Shown here in pieces: positions 1-12,576 of a stretch of DNA of 64,000 bases (positions within the stretch are counted from its first letter, which is position 1; every line of letters starts with the position of its first letter). The notes below the pieces were generated by a model that saw nothing but the letters and a program-made list of their open reading frames with translations, made no database searches and was not told the DNA's origin. The DNA comes from Paraphaeosphaeria minitans (lineage: Eukaryota; Ascomycota; Dothideomycetes; Pleosporales; Didymosphaeriaceae). Position numbers and translations under genes: made by a program. The DNA lies in assembly GCA_015832175.1 (NCBI GenBank), contig WJXW01000004.1, positions 806,001 through 870,000 of the forward strand, written 5' to 3'.

Positions 1-306
1 TATCGTTATTATTATTGTAGTCTATTCCTAGGTACTTTTTGAGGTAGAGATAGATCTATAATCCTATATCTCCTCGTATGTATATTACTGCGAAGATAAC
101 CTTCTTTTTGTCTTTAAGGGGTTTGTCTAAGTTAAAGAAGTAGAGGTCTAACTAGAGAATCTAGACGTTGGTTTAAGATTGTTTACTAAAGTAGAGATTA
201 GGTTTATATGCCTTACTGCCATTCTTTATAGGAGTAATCTTAGCGGCACCTAAAGCTGTAGAAGAGGTAGGAGTTTGTAAAGTACTTATATTAAGGGTGT
301 TTAAGA
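1..306 (-). pseudogene. Gypsy gag remnant of element L (runs off left edge)
   Basis: Read on the minus strand, this matches the N-terminal half of the gag gene seen complete in copies B and C (for example around 45,700-46,000). It includes the part corresponding to the gag core before the Asn-rich stretch (the GTTATTATTATT run at the left edge is the Asn codons). Stops replace Gln and Trp codons throughout, so it is not expressible. It is followed directly by the 5' LTR of the same element, so the body of the element lies left of the window. Confidence 0.75.
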
Positions 307-717
307 TATTAAATCTAATAGGGTAGCTAGTCCTAAAGGGTTAAGGTTAGTTCTTAGGCAGGAGTACTTACAGAAGGTGAAAGGTCTTATTAATATAATA
401 GTATCTTGCGAAGTGTAATAAGTTAATAATTTGGTCTGCTAGAATCTAAATAATAGATTAATAAACAGATTAAACACGAGTATAGAGAGCCCATCCTCGC
501 GTTCCTATATACTTTAAGCGATTAGTGGACTAATCGCTCTAATTAAACTAATTAAGCACTAATTAGTTACTTAGTATATTAAGTGCTTAGTCTAATTAGT
601 TGTCTTGGCGCTCTAATTACACTAATTAGGTCACGTGACCTTTTATACTGTGCCACTTAAATAATAAATATAGATACATATAAAGATCCCGGGAGGCCTA
701 GCCTTCGGATCTTAATA
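307..717 (-). repeat. Gypsy LTR, subtype IV (5' LTR of element L)
   Basis: This 411-bp LTR lies in reverse orientation. Its ends are TATTAAATC and CTTAATA, RIP-altered forms of TGTTAAATC and TTAACA. The left about 205 bp are the R-U5 part shared by all LTRs in the nest; the right part is the subtype IV U3 with many TAATTAG/CTAATTA palindromes. It adjoins gag on its left, as expected for a 5' LTR of a minus-strand element. Confidence 0.85.
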
Positions 718-872
718 AAAGTACTTACGTTTCTATACGTTTACGCAGAAGGAGCTAGGTAGTAAGAAACTAAACACTGCTATAGGCACTTGCTAAGCAC
801 AATTACTATATATATATATATAGAGATTTTGCCTAACTTTTGCTAACGTTAGTAGTAACTTTTATAAAGTCC

Positions 873-1283
873 TATTAAATCCAAGAGGATAGCTAGTCCT
901 AAAGGGTTAAGGTTAGTTCTTAGGTAGGAGTACTTACAGAAGGTAGAAGGTCTTATTAATATATTAGTATCTTACGAAGTATAATAAGTTAACAATTTAG
1001 TCTACTAGAATCTAAATAATAGATTAATAAATAGATTAAACATAAGTATAGAGAGCCTATCTTTACATTCCTATATACTTTAAGCGATTAGTAGACTAAT
1101 TACTCTAATTAAACTAATTAAGTACTAATTAGTTACTTAGTATATTAAGTGCTTAGTCTAATTAGTTATCTTAGCGCTCTAATTATACTAATTAGGTCAC
1201 ATGACCTTTCATACTGTGCCACTTAAATAATAAATATAGATACATATAAAGATCCCGGGAGGCCTAGCCTTCGGATCTTAATA
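873..1283 (-). repeat. Gypsy LTR, subtype IV, hybrid middle copy
   Basis: This 411-bp LTR has 155-bp spacers on both sides and no element body of its own. Its left part carries the same RIP changes as the LTR at 1439-1849, and its last about 35 bp match the LTR at 307-717. It is best read as the recombinant product of the tandem duplication, not as an independent insertion. Confidence 0.8.
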
Positions 1284-1438
1284 AAAGTACTTACGTTTCT
1301 ATACGTTTACGCAGAAGGAGCTAGGTAGTAAGAAACTAAACACTGCTATAGGCACTTGCTAAGCACAATTACTATATATATATATATAGAGATTTTGCCT
1401 AACTTTTGCTAACGTTAGTAGTAACTTTTATAAAGTCC

Positions 1439-1849
1439 TATTAAATCCAAGAGGATAGCTAGTCCTAAAGGGTTAAGGTTAGTTCTTAGGTAGGAGTACT
1501 TACAGAAGGTAGAAGGTCTTATTAATATATTAGTATCTTACGAAGTATAATAAGTTAACAATTTAGTCTACTAGAATCTAAATAATAGATTAATAAATAG
1601 ATTAAACATAAGTATAGAGAGCCTATCTTTACATTCCTATATACTTTAAGCGATTAGTAGACTAATTACTCTAATTAAACTAATTAAGTACTAATTAGTT
1701 ACTTAGTATATTAAGTGCTTAGTCTAATTAGTTATCTTAGCGCTCTAATTATACTAATTAGGTCACATGACCTTTCATACTGTGCCACTTAAATAATAAA
1801 TATAGATACATATAAAGATTCTAGGAGGCCTAGCCTTTAGATCTTAATA
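1439..1849 (-). repeat. Gypsy LTR, subtype IV (3' LTR of element D)
   Basis: This 411-bp LTR in reverse orientation runs from TATTAAATCC to TTAATA. It is followed by TATTATCTCCCTCC, the complement of a polypurine tract. The antisense accessory ORF and the pol 3' end of element D follow, so this is the 3' LTR of a minus-strand element. Confidence 0.85.
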
Positions 1850-1968
1850 TTATCTCCCTCCTTGCTAGGATTTGTCCCTAAATTATATAACTGTGTCTTA
1901 TACCTAGTTATAACTAGAGCTCGCCCTATATTATAAGTAGCGTTAGATTACTTATATTATGCCCTAAT

Positions 1969-2510
1969 AACCTTTTAAGTCTAGCACTACCTATTACTAT
2001 TACCTAACTAATTTTATTAACTCCTTTAGCAAAGTTATAGTTAAGAAATACTTAACGTGTATAAAATATAACTGTGTTTACAAGGTTTATATTTAGTCTA
2101 GAAAATATAAGAAATATATTTATTAAGGTTAATATTATAATGTATACGTTTTAGAGTCTAAGTTTAAGTATTTATTAGCGGAGAAAGAGAAATTACGTGT
2201 ATAGATAAAAGAGTTAAGAGAAACGTAGAAGGCTATATTTAAAGCCTATAAGGAGGTGTTAGAGAAATTATAGGTTACATGTGCGCGCGAAGATTAGTTA
2301 TATTAGTAAATAGACTTACTAGATAAGCGTGCTAAAAATATAATAGCAGTTAAGGAGAAGAACACTAAAGAGGCTAAATCTTATAAGGCTATTAATCTAG
2401 TAGTTAATAAGACTCCTTTAGCTCCCTTTTTATCCCTTATAATATAGAGCGCTTTTAAGAATTTCCTGTTAGAACCTTAAGATAATCTAGTGCCTTTACT
2501 ATCTTAGGTA
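1969..2510 (+). pseudogene. Antisense accessory ORF of Gypsy D (type IV)
   Basis: This lies on the plus strand between the 3' LTR and the 3' end of pol, which runs on the minus strand. From ATG at 1969, reading Gln at TAG/TAA positions gives one frame of about 180 codons. It begins MPQQPF and has a Cys/Tyr-rich stretch with CIKYNC and a CxxCxxxGxxC-like motif whose Cys codons have become Tyr. A Lys/Glu-rich coiled coil (LLAEKEKLRVQIKELRE) and a Ser/Leu-rich tail follow. The same layout occurs in all other copies. Its function is unknown; paired zinc-binding knuckles plus a coiled coil would suit a nucleic-acid-binding or dimerising protein. It is not expressible as it stands. Confidence 0.6.
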
Positions 2511-3213
2511 TAAATGTTATTATACTATATAGGTTATTAGTAAAATTCTTTAATCTTTTGTTAATAGTTTCCTAGGTAGTTCTTTAGTTCCTAAGTGTTT
2601 TCGCTGTGTAGGTAACCTTTCTACTTAATAAGATACGCATTGCTATGCTAATTATATTCTAGAATTCTTTTAACTTTAAATTTATTTTCTTCCTTAGTTC
2701 TATAGTAGAAGGCGGTTCTAACTAGTGTATTAGGGTCTGCTAGTTCTAGTAGTAATACGTAGAATACTAGGTGTATCTTTATATCTAGCAGTAGTTCTAA
2801 CTTATAGTTTACTAGTAATATTTGCTTAGAAACGTAAAATAGTATAACTTTAATATAATCTAGTTTCTTGTGTTTTTTCTTCTAAGTTTAAAGGTTCTTT
2901 ATAAGTAGATATACTTTATCCCCCTTCTTTAGCTAAGGTGCTGTTTTACGTTTTTAATTTTAGTAAGAAATTAATTGCTGCTAAGCTTTCTTAAGATTTT
3001 CTTAGAGTTATTAGTGTATTTTCTTTATATTTTCTACTATGTCTATAGCTTCTTTTACTTTAATTGTTGTAGGAAATTGTTAATTAAAGAGATGTAGGTG
3101 TCTTCTATAGTTTATATAGAATAGTGTATATCCTAATACTACTAATACTTTATTATTATAGACTAACTGTGCTATAGGTAGTAATAAAACCTAGTTATTT
3201 TTTTAACTGTTAC
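2511..3213 (-). pseudogene. Gypsy D pol, 3' part (integrase end and chromodomain)
   Basis: On the minus strand this carries the C-terminal part of pol: the chromodomain region close to 2,540-2,640, then the integrase C-terminal region with the PxLKxGDKVYL-type segment near 2,900. Gln and Trp codons are replaced by stops. It is cut at 3,213 by Copia X and resumes at 10,344, where the neighbouring integrase codons continue. Confidence 0.75.
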
Positions 3214-3451
3214 TATTGGTTTGGCTTAATCTGCAATTAAGCATTTAAGGGTTAATAGTATACTATCGTGTAAAGGGTAAGAAGTAGGTTTAATTAATTA
3301 CGTCTAGTCTATCGTACAAAGGGGTACTAAGGGCTTTATGAAGTTTCTGCCTCTTAGCGCTAACCTAAGTAGTAGGTCCTTATGTAGGTCCCTATAGGTA
3401 GGTAGGCCTTCACTTTACCTAGTGCTACTTGTACAATAAACTATATAGACA
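3214..3451 (-). repeat. LTR of Copia X (3' LTR)
   Basis: This 238-bp LTR begins TATTGGTTTGGC (RIP form of TGTTGGTTTGGC) and ends CTATATAGACA. It pairs with 10101-10338, which begins TGTTAGTTTAGC. The two differ almost only by C/T and G/A transitions. Confidence 0.9.
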
Positions 3452-6400
3452 CTAGTAACTTTTCTTTTATGCAATAGCCTATGTCTATTATATACTTTCC
3501 TTTTCTGTCCTTCTCTATCTATATAGTTAGCCTTCCCTTATTGGAATAGCTTGTGGGGTAGGTGTAGTGTTGCTATGCGGTAGAGGTCCTGTTTACACCT
3601 ACTCTTATGTAAATAGGTAGTAATAGCTAACCTACTTAGTTCTTACCCTACCCCTTTATATAGTAGTAGAGCTGTATCGTATAATAAGGCTCTTTTTAGG
3701 CATGTGCCTTATGCGTAAATAGAAGGTGGGGTGTTAAGCGATATAATACTTAGCGCTAGGTTTTAGTAAGTAGGTATAAAAGGATGTCTCCTAGCTCTCC
3801 TAAACCCTCTCTTCTTTATCCTACTTTAACGTACATATACCTTCCTCCCTTCTTGCCTTATTCTTTTTAGTGTCGTAGTATCTAGTAGCTGGTGCTCTAT
3901 TACTAGTAAATATGTATGGCTTTTTTGTACAATACTAATTTTTGATAAGACACATACGTATATATATATACACACTTACTATTATACGATAGCTAATAAC
4001 ACTATTAGTCTGTTAGGCGCTGGTGCCCTTACTACTAGTGTTTTTATACTAGTTATTATAGGCTAGACTAGATCACGCATCTAGGTTAATCTCTCTACTA
4101 GTTCGCTTAGTATAAGGGCCTTTATATAGAGTCTAGCAGTAGACGTATAACAAATTTTTTAGAGCATCTTTGTTTTTATTATATAATACTAACAGGTGTA
4201 GGATAAAGAGGCTAGGGTGGCCTAGATGCCTTTTTAGAACATTGTTATGCAAATCCTAGTTAGTATAAACCTCTAGTAGTAGGCTGCTTACGTTATATAA
4301 CATAAGGAATATTAGTAAGCGGTGCTTATCTAGTCGCGCGGCTAAGTTTAAAATAAGTCTTATACTCACTTATACGGTACTGCTAATACTAGTAATTAGG
4401 TGTTCCTAGATTATTATGTAATCCTAGGTTATAAGTCTAGATTATACAGCACCTATATATAGAAGTTGTATAGTGCTTATTATAAGCGTTGTGTATAAAG
4501 GGGGGGGGTAAATGTCTTTGTTGCATAAAGGAGTAAGTAGGCCTAGTCTTAAGATATCTAAATTATTAATATAGAAAATATATTCTTTAATATCTTTATA
4601 TAATCTCCTGTGATGTGTTCCCTCTCTTATAATAAAACTGTAATGTTAAATTAGTAGTAGGGCTTATATAGCCTAAAAATAAATATATTTGTGCGAAGTT
4701 GTAGCAAGTTAGACAGAAAAAGAATTTTTTTTTTTTTTTTTTTTTAAAATAGTAAGTAAAATAACAAAAGAAATATTATGCAGTAGAGTAGTTACTCTAT
4801 TATACAGTCCTTATTAATTCTGTCTACTAAAGCCTTAATAGTAATGTGTAGTTTATTTATTAAGATTAGTGTTTAGAGTACCTAGTTAGGTGCTTTCTTT
4901 GTATAAGTATTAGTAGGATTGTCTTTACTATTAATCCACCTAATCTCTGTAATTTCCTATTTTTTGTACAATTCCCTAATTAACATAATGTTAATTATAA
5001 GGCGTTTTTTGTTTATAGTGCCTAGTCGTATAAGGCATTTATACAGGGATTTCGAGTTAGTATAGACTGTAATAGGAATTAGGAGGATCTAAAGTGTTTA
5101 TATAATCTATTAGAGTGTTGTACTTAATATAATTATATTATTAAAACTGCCTACTAGACCGTATAATTTGCTTACTAGAACACTTCTAGTTACTCTTTTA
5201 CACTTTACTAAGTTCTAGTAGATAATATTACTACAGATCTTAAAGTTCTAAGTTATTATGCGATATTCCTCTGCTAGTATAATAATAAAGCTAAGCTATA
5301 AGCTTAGGTCTCTATTATTAGCAAAAGAGCTATCTGTAAAAATAAACAGTTTTATATAACCTAGGTTAAGTGGAATAAATTTTAGTCCTCTTTATATATT
5401 CTAAATTTACTAGTTTAAATATATATTTAGTGCCTTAATATCTTCTTCTATTAGTACTATTGTTTACGCGGCAATAGATAGGTTAAATATTACTTCTAGT
5501 TAGTAAACTAAAGAAATATATATACCTCTTGCTTATTATATAATATATTAGTGTATAGCGTCTTTATTCTAGGGATTAATTATATAAAGGCTTTTAGCCT
5601 ATCCCTTCTATTCTAGGGTAATAATACCCTAAATAAGTTAGATTTTGCCTCTATTAAACTTAATTACCCTATCTTGTGTTAAAACGCTTTTGTCTTTTAT
5701 ACAAAACTTTATACTGTAGAGCTACTCTTCTTCTTATTATACAAAGCTTTCTGTGACCACACTAAGGGTGTTATTAGTCTAGAGTCTAGTAATGCTAAAC
5801 ATCTTAGGTCCCTTATCTATAATAAGTAGGCATAGGTCGTACGTTAACACATGCATCCTTAGTTTCTCCTTATAGTAGTTGTGGTATGTCTTAAACTAGT
5901 AGAGACCTAATTCTACTGCGCTATACAGAGGTCGTACAACTCGCAGAATTATATTTAGTAGAAAGAAATTGCACATTTCTACTAGTAGTTAGGCGTATAA
6001 TATATAAAGGAGTTTATTAGTAGACTGTATATAGGCCTAAGTAATATTCCTAAGCTTAATGTGTATATTATACAACTAAATTAGTGTTATAGAAAGAGCT
6101 AACAGCAACCTCTAGCTTATGTGCTAGATAGTAGGGGATTGTGTAAAGATCTCCTTTTTTTCTTTATCTTAGCTAGCAAAGACAAGTCTTAATTTCTTAT
6201 ATAGTTGGGTTGTCTTGCCTTTAATCTCTCGTACAAGACGTAAGTTAAAAATACAGCTAGGTTGTTTATTAGGGTCGTACGATAAGATTTTAAAAGTGCT
6301 ATTAGTAATAAGGGCATTTATTTCTGCCATATCTAATTCTTTAAAGGGCTGGCTAGGTATAGTAATAACACTGTCTATACAAAGCTTTAGTGTAAGCTTA

Positions 6401-9400
6401 AAGTTATCTTTTTCTTTTTAGGTAATAAACTAGGTGTTTAGTCTTCCTAATTTTTGTTAAGCTTCACCTAATTGTGCGACTGTAGTAGTTTAGTTCTTCC
6501 TAGGTCTTCCCCTTAGCCTTAGCTTTAGAGATTTAATTTGTGCGGCTATAGGGGCATCTACATCCTATAGTTCCTATATACCGTCTTTAGTTACGCGATA
6601 GTATAGTTTAACCTATATATAGTATAGTTTTAGAGGTCTATTTTTAAGCTCTAGGATAATATCTCTTTTTTTAATATTCTTAATCTTATATAGTCTTTAC
6701 TATCCCTTCTTTTTTCTCTAGGCTATAACTTCTAAGCTAAGTGGGAGTGCAAAGGTTTCGTGCGATAATAGGCTATTCCTAGTGTTAATTGTATAAGTAA
6801 TTTTAACTTTAGCTCTATCCTTCTTAAGTATTTTTATTGCTTTCTGTATTGTATTAGCTTAGGCGATTAGTTCTAGTAAAGGTGGAGAGTCCTTATTAAT
6901 CCTTAGATAGGCACTAAAAACTAGGAGGGTAGGTACTATGCTATTAGGCCTAGCTATGTTATTTAGTGCCTTTACTACTATCTATAGCACTATCTTATTA
7001 TCTGTATAACTGTTAATCTTAGCTCTTAGAATGTTATACGCTTAGTATATTAGTGTATATACTCTTTTAATCTTGCCTATAGTCTAGTGTGCCTCTACTA
7101 GTATTTGCCTATATTCTACCCTAACTATCTTCGCACAATTCTGAAACTTATTAGAAGTAAAGTTGGTTCCTGGGTTATAGATAATGTAATCTAGTGGGCC
7201 TTAGTATACATTAATCTAGCATCTTATTAAGGTATTCTAGGTATCTTGTGCAGTTATTAATCTTAGGAATTAGGCTACCTAAAAGGATATGTTTATATTA
7301 ATAATATGTAGGACATCCCTTTTACTAATTCGTACGACATTAATAATAATCTTATAGTTAAAGTATAAGTTATCTTAGATAGAGAACTTAAAGCGTCTTA
7401 GCGCTTAGTTATATAACTAGTAGTAGTAATAGAACTTCTTTACTTCTTTTAGTACAGAGCTCTTTACTTTATGTCCTACTTAAGTAAGAAGCTTATACAG
7501 TCTTTCTATCTAGGGGTATCTAAAATAGCAGTATAGGCGTTAGAGTTCTGTCTTTATAAAGAAGAGAGCTAATTCCTTATTACTAAGGTTAAAGAAGAGG
7601 TAACCCTACTTTTATATAACTAGGACTATTGTACTATCCCTTCGTACAATAACATCTAGGATGTTATTAAAGTATACCTTAAGTCTATTAGTATCTGCTA
7701 GCAATAGCAGGAATAGTGTTAGGGAGTCTAGGATATAGTAGGTTACTGTTCCTATAGGGTTAGTAATTTATATAGTGCCTAGAGATGTCTAGAAACCCTA
7801 TCCTCTAAAGCTAATATTAGTAGATTCTAGTAACTAGTTTACTTTAGTAGTTAGGTTTTTGTGTAAGTAGGCAGTGAGCTGGTCCTTTTCTACTATAGAC
7901 ACTTATACAGCGCCTATATCCTAGAGTTCTCTTTAGTACTTTGTATAATACTAACTAGCTAGAGTAAATAGTTGTGTAGGTTCCTCTATATTCTTATTAT
8001 TCTTACTATGTTAGATGTCTTCGCTAGTTATGTAATAAAGGTAGGTAGTAGAAGTAAAGTATAAGGTAGCCTTCTGTGCTTCTTCTTTATTACTCTATTA
8101 GTCTTATTTATCTTCCTCCTTTTTTGTGCGATAGTCTTCTTCCTCTAACTCTCTTTTAAAGTTAATAATGTATACTTATACATCTATAGCAGAGGGTTTA
8201 TATTTATAGAAGTTAGCGTATAACAATATACATTACCTTCTAGCTCGCTAGGTATTTCTTAGTAGATAGTTAGTAGACTAGTATCCTTCTTTATAGTATA
8301 TAAAGCATTTCTGCTTTATATAAGAGCTTAAATTTCTAAAATTACCCCTTCCTTTTAGTCTAAAGGTTAATCTGCCTTTAGAGGGGCTAGATCCTCTTAT
8401 GTGATTAGGATTATTATATTGTTAATTAGTGTAGTACACCTCTTTACTATTTTAGAGGAACTGTAACTTCTTTCTATCTTTAGTAACTTAGAGTAACGCA
8501 TAAAGGTTACTAAGTAAGCCTTCTACTATATTTTTAGGGTTAAATATAGCTTGTTTAAGGTTAGGATGGCTGCGGCATGCTTATATAATAGTAGTGTGTA
8601 GTTATAATTTACTACTAAAGCCTTGTCTAAGAGCTCTTTAGGCTAAAGTAAGCTTATTAATTATTACTTCTAGGGCCTTATGCAATATAGTAGCTAGATT
8701 ATCCCTTTTATAGTGTTTAAAGGTAAGAGTGGTCTAGTCTATCTAGTACTAATTATAATTAACACTAGTGTTAAAGTGCCTATTTAGTCTATTATATAAT
8801 TTATCCTATAAAAGTCCTAGTCTAATGTTGTGTAGGTAGTAGGTGCTCGCACGATTAGAAAGGATTCCTAGAAAAATGTTTACATACTAGTCCTATAGTA
8901 TGCCTAGCCTATAGTATAGTTCTCTAAAGACTTTTACCTTATCTACTAGAATATTATACAGCCTACTAGTATAGTTATTCTCTTTACTCTAAGCCTTCTA
9001 AAAGAGGATAATCTTATCTAGCTAGATATAAGTATAATCTCTTAGTTATTAAGGAGACTAGGAGTGTCTAGCCTCTTTATATAATATAGTTTGTTAGGTA
9101 AAAGTAGTCTAGGTTTTAGGCTACTGCCACTAGTGTGGCTCTATATATAGTGTCTCTGTCCTCGCACGTATAGGGATAGGCCCTAGCTGTGCTTTATTTA
9201 TATATACATTGCCTATAGATAGTGTAGGTTACATTATTAGCATTATGTAAAGCAGTTTAGGTTACAGTTATAGTGTTATCGTACGAAGGGTCTGTAGCTT
9301 ATAGTTAAGCTGTAATAGTCTAAAGAGTTTTTTTTTATAGGTGTCCTTTATTGCAATATTAGTAGCGACAAAGCCTTTCCTTATAAGAAAAGTAATAAGC

Positions 9401-10100
9401 TCTCTTTTTACTGTATAACTAATCTTATTAAAGTTTCTCTCTTTCTAGTTGTTAAAATCTTTAGTAAAAGAAAAGATTACCTCTTTACCTTTAAGGCTGC
9501 TCGCGCGATATTGCGCAATTATATACACTATATAAGTGTTTAGCTGTTTTAGAGAAAGGGGTAGGTGGCTGTATAGATCTACTCTATCTACCTAGTACTT
9601 TTGTGCAATCTCTCCTCTTAAGGTAATAGCCTTAATGTTTATTACTTCCTCTACTTATTAAAGCTATATTACTTTATCTTCTTACTAAGGAGGCAGTATT
9701 AATTATTGCGTAACGTCCTTAGGTTGTAGTTCCTCTAGGAAGTCTCCTAGTCTTAAGGCTATATTATTATTATCTTTCTTAGTCGTGCAACGTGACTACG
9801 TTTAGTTATTGCTGGTTTAATCGTGCAACGTGTTTACGTTTAGTTGTCGCTAGTTTAATTGTGCGACGTGTTTTTTAGGGTTATAAATATGCTCACTATC
9901 TCCTTTTTTTTTCTATAGAATAGCTTAGACTAGATTATGCGACTCTTTATAGATGTGCGCGCTTTGTTTCTACTTATTATATAATCTAAAATTCGATCTC
10001 TAGTAAAGATAACAATATAGAGCTTACGTATCTAGCTTATAGGGCGCTTCGTCTTTAGACCTTACTAGTTTACAGTTAATTAGAATTAACTACTAATTAG
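3452..10100 (-). pseudogene. Copia X gag-pol, decayed
   Basis: Read on the minus strand with Gln at TAG/TAA. A knuckle-like KQKCFIYYKEGYQS (ancestral pattern CxxCxKxGCxS) lies near 8,260-8,310. Integrase lies around 6,950-7,320, with NPGTNFTSNKFQ and VEAH.TIGKIKR; compared with the family these show D-to-N and E-to-K changes at catalytic positions, as RIP on the other strand would produce. A further stretch around 6,550-6,900 links to RT. RT lies around 5,500-6,050, with VVRPLYSAVELG and a TDD-like LQTNNTLSV. The RNase H region should lie below 5,500 but is too decayed for me to fix residues. No open frame longer than about 70 codons survives. Confidence 0.75.
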
Positions 10101-10338
10101 TGTTAGTTTAGCTTAATCTATAATTAAGCATTTAAGGATTAATAGTATACTATTATACAAAGGGTAAGAAGTAGGTTTAATTAATTACGTCTAGTCTATC
10201 GTACAAAGGGGCACTGAGGGATTTATAAAGTCTCCGCCTCTTAGCGCTAACCTAAGTAGTGGGTCTTTGTGCGGGTCCCTATAGGTAGGCAGGCCCCCAC
10301 TTCACCCAGTGCTACTTATATAATAAACTATATAGACA
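10101..10338 (-). repeat. LTR of Copia X (5' LTR)
   Basis: This 238-bp LTR, TGTTAGTTTAGC to TATATAGACA, is the partner of 3214-3451. It is followed by the TSD GTTAT and then by the resumed pol of element D. Confidence 0.9.
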
Positions 10339-10343
10339 GTTAT

Positions 10344-12164
10344 AGTAGATGCGTAGGTACGTTTCTATAGTTTAGTTTATACGTTCTGTCTATCTATCTA
10401 TTTATAGATAGTAAGCTGTTAATAGCTTTTATTTTATTCTAAGTAGTACTATAAGCGTTATTTAATAATTTAACGTAAAGAGCTTATCTCTGTCGCTAAT
10501 AATTATTTTTAGGATTCTATAATATCTAATTAGTTAGTCTAGGATAAGAAAGGCGAGTTCCTTTACTATTATTTTTTTAAGGCATAGAATAAGCTTAATA
10601 TACTTAGTTAGTTAGTAAACTATTACTAGTATACTGTCGTATTTAATTCCTGTTATTAGATCCTTAGAGTTTAGAATTCCTATAATAAAATCTATAGTAA
10701 TATCTTCTTATAGTGCTGTTAGTATTCTAATCGCTTACATTTCTCTATACTTAAGATATGTGCTATGTTTATCTCTCTAGCATTTTATATATTTATAAAT
10801 ATAAGTTGTTATAGCTTTCTTAATTCCTTTAAAGGTGTAATTCCTTTAGATAAGTTCTATTATTTTTGTGATGCCTAGGTGTCTGTACATAGGGTTATTG
10901 TGGTATTATTAGATAATTTTATTCTATAAATATTCTAGAACTTCTTAGTTAATTACTAAAAGTTAATTTAGTTCTACTATTAGTTCTAGGGATCAATCTT
11001 TAGTTTTATAAAGGATTACAGAGAAGGTTTTTACCTTTTCTCCTACTAGATTACTTTATTAGCTAAGAGCGTCTACTCTGCCATTTTCTTTTCTAGCTAA
11101 ATAGATAATTTTAAACTTATACTACCTAGTGGTCTGTAACTATCTTTGTTATTATGGCGTAAGTTCTTTTGTTATTATGAACCTTAGAAGGTTTTTATAA
11201 TTTATATAAATTTCTAGTGTTAAGTAACTAAGTGCGTAAATCCTCTAGTGCTTTAAGGCTTTAATAATAGCGTAGAGTTCTTTATTATGTACGTTGTATT
11301 ATATTTTAGCGTTATTGAATTTGTATAAGTAATAGGTAATTAGGTGCTATTTACTATTACATTCTTATTTAGCGTAGGCGCCTAGCGTAAGATCGCTAGC
11401 GTCTATTTTAAAGCGTAGTGGTTTATCACTTCTAAAATAAACAAGGATAGGTTCTATAATACATGCTGTCTTAAGGAGTTAGGATAACATTCTACACTTA
11501 TTTATCCACCTAAAGGGTATGTCCTTTTTTATAAGATTTATTAAAGGTATTGTGATTTTTACGTAATTTTAGATGAATTATTAGTTAAATTTATAAAATC
11601 CTAAGAATTCTTAGATATTCTTAGCTGTCTTTAGTATTAGCCAGTTCCTAATATATTTAACTTTACTTAGTGCTATCTTAATTCCTTCTGTAGTAATAAT
11701 ATGTCCTAGGAATTAAGTTATTTAACGTTAAACTTGCATTTCTTAAGTTTAATGTGAAGGTATACTTTGTCTAGTGCTTTTAGTACTATCTATACATGCT
11801 TAGTGTGGTCTAATTTGTTTTTAGAAAAGATAAGGATATTGTCTATATACGTAATAATAAATATGTCTAGATATTTACAGAGTACGTTGTTAATAAGTGC
11901 TATAAAAGCTGCTAGTGCGTTTGTAAGTCTAAAAGGTATAACCTTATATTTAAATAGTTTATAGCGTGATTAAAACGCTGTTTTCTATTCTTTACCTTTC
12001 TTAATTTGTATAAGGTGGTAACCGTCTCTTAGATCTATTATTATGAATATCTTAGCTTAGGATAGTTAATCTCGTAACTCTATAATATTTAGTAGTAGAT
12101 ATTAGTTCTTTATTATTATATTATTAAGTTGTTAGTAGTTAACATATAGTCTGTCTAATCTATC
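10344..12164 (-). pseudogene. Gypsy D pol, middle part (integrase to RT)
   Basis: This continues from 3,213 in the same orientation. On the minus strand it covers the rest of integrase (CxxC-type region around 10,790), RNase H (around 11,380) and RT (around 11,700-11,970). The RT shows the same LxxxLDIF(I/V)IxYxDD(I/N)L segment as the other copies, here with the catalytic Asp codons damaged. The piece ends at 12,164 in the TSD CTATC (12160-12164) of element A. Confidence 0.75.
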
Positions 12165-12576
12165 TGTTACGTACCAGACAATAACGTGGGACTTGGGCGC
12201 TTATAAAGGTGTAATAAAGTGATAACAGGGTTACAAACGTAATAAAGAGACGCTAAGTAACTTAGATTAGGTTACGTAATGTGCTTAGTTACTTAGTAGC
12301 ACTAAGTAGTAGAGTAGGTTACGTAAAGTGCTTAGTTACTTAGTGGCACTAAGTAGCAGAGCAGCCTTAGTATATAGGAACACGAGGATAGGCTCTCTAT
12401 ACTTATGTTTAATCTGTTTATTAATCTATTGTTTAGATTCTAATAGACTAAATTGTTAACTTATTACACTTTATTAAGATACTAACGTATTAATAAGACT
12501 TTCTACCTTCTATAAGTACTCCTGCCTAAGAACTAACCTTAACCCTTTAGGACTAGCTACCCTCTTAGATTTAGCA
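12165..12576 (+). repeat. Gypsy LTR, subtype I (5' LTR of element A)
   Basis: This 412-bp LTR begins TGTTACGTACC and ends TTTAGCA (RIP form of TTTAACA). The U3 holds two tandem 47-bp units with CTTAGT/ACTAAG palindromes. The TATA-like TATATAGGAAC marks the start of the part shared with all other LTRs. It pairs with 24924-25335. Confidence 0.9.

Larger units (their letters stand above)
307..1849. repeat. LTR-spacer-LTR-spacer-LTR tandem array, 566-bp period
   Basis: Three subtype IV LTRs (307-717, 873-1283, 1439-1849) alternate with two 155-bp spacers (718-872, 1284-1438) that are essentially identical. The middle LTR matches the third LTR over its left and central part and the first LTR at its right end (CCCGGGAGGCC against TCTAGGAGGCC). 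It is therefore a hybrid, as expected from unequal crossing over between LTR 1 and LTR 3. The spacer keeps CpA sites (GCAGAAGG) and resembles no other part of the window. No gene is visible in the array. Confidence 0.85.
3214..10338 (-). mobile_element. Ty1/Copia element X, complete but RIP-degraded
   Basis: This 7,125-bp element has two 238-bp LTRs and the TSD GTTAC (3209-3213) / GTTAT (10339-10343). The empty site is seen in copies E and F as AACTGTT(G/A)(T/C)AGTAGATG. On the minus strand the order is gag-type zinc knuckle, integrase, reverse transcriptase, which is the Copia order. A run of 21 T (4725-4745) and a run of 9 G (4500-4508) lie near the 3' end. Confidence 0.9.

Noticed and set aside
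307..1849. Regular repeats that might suggest a CRISPR array
   Set aside because: The repeats are 411-bp retrotransposon LTRs with identical 155-bp spacers in a fungal genome; nothing fits a CRISPR array.
4500..4745. Poly-G (9) and poly-T (21) tracts as a poly(A) tail of a LINE or SINE
   Set aside because: They lie inside Copia X between its LTRs, with no RT of LINE type and no flanking duplication of their own.
3214..10338. Element X as a Gypsy copy
   Set aside because: Integrase precedes RT on the minus strand, there is no chromodomain, and the LTRs are unrelated to the Gypsy LTRs; this is Copia order.
6215..11964. Short plus-strand open frames at 6215-6421 and 11767-11964
   Set aside because: They lie opposite the RIP-mutated pol genes of Copia X and Gypsy D. 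They are open only because stops were made on the coding strand; the reverse-strand domain order explains the DNA.
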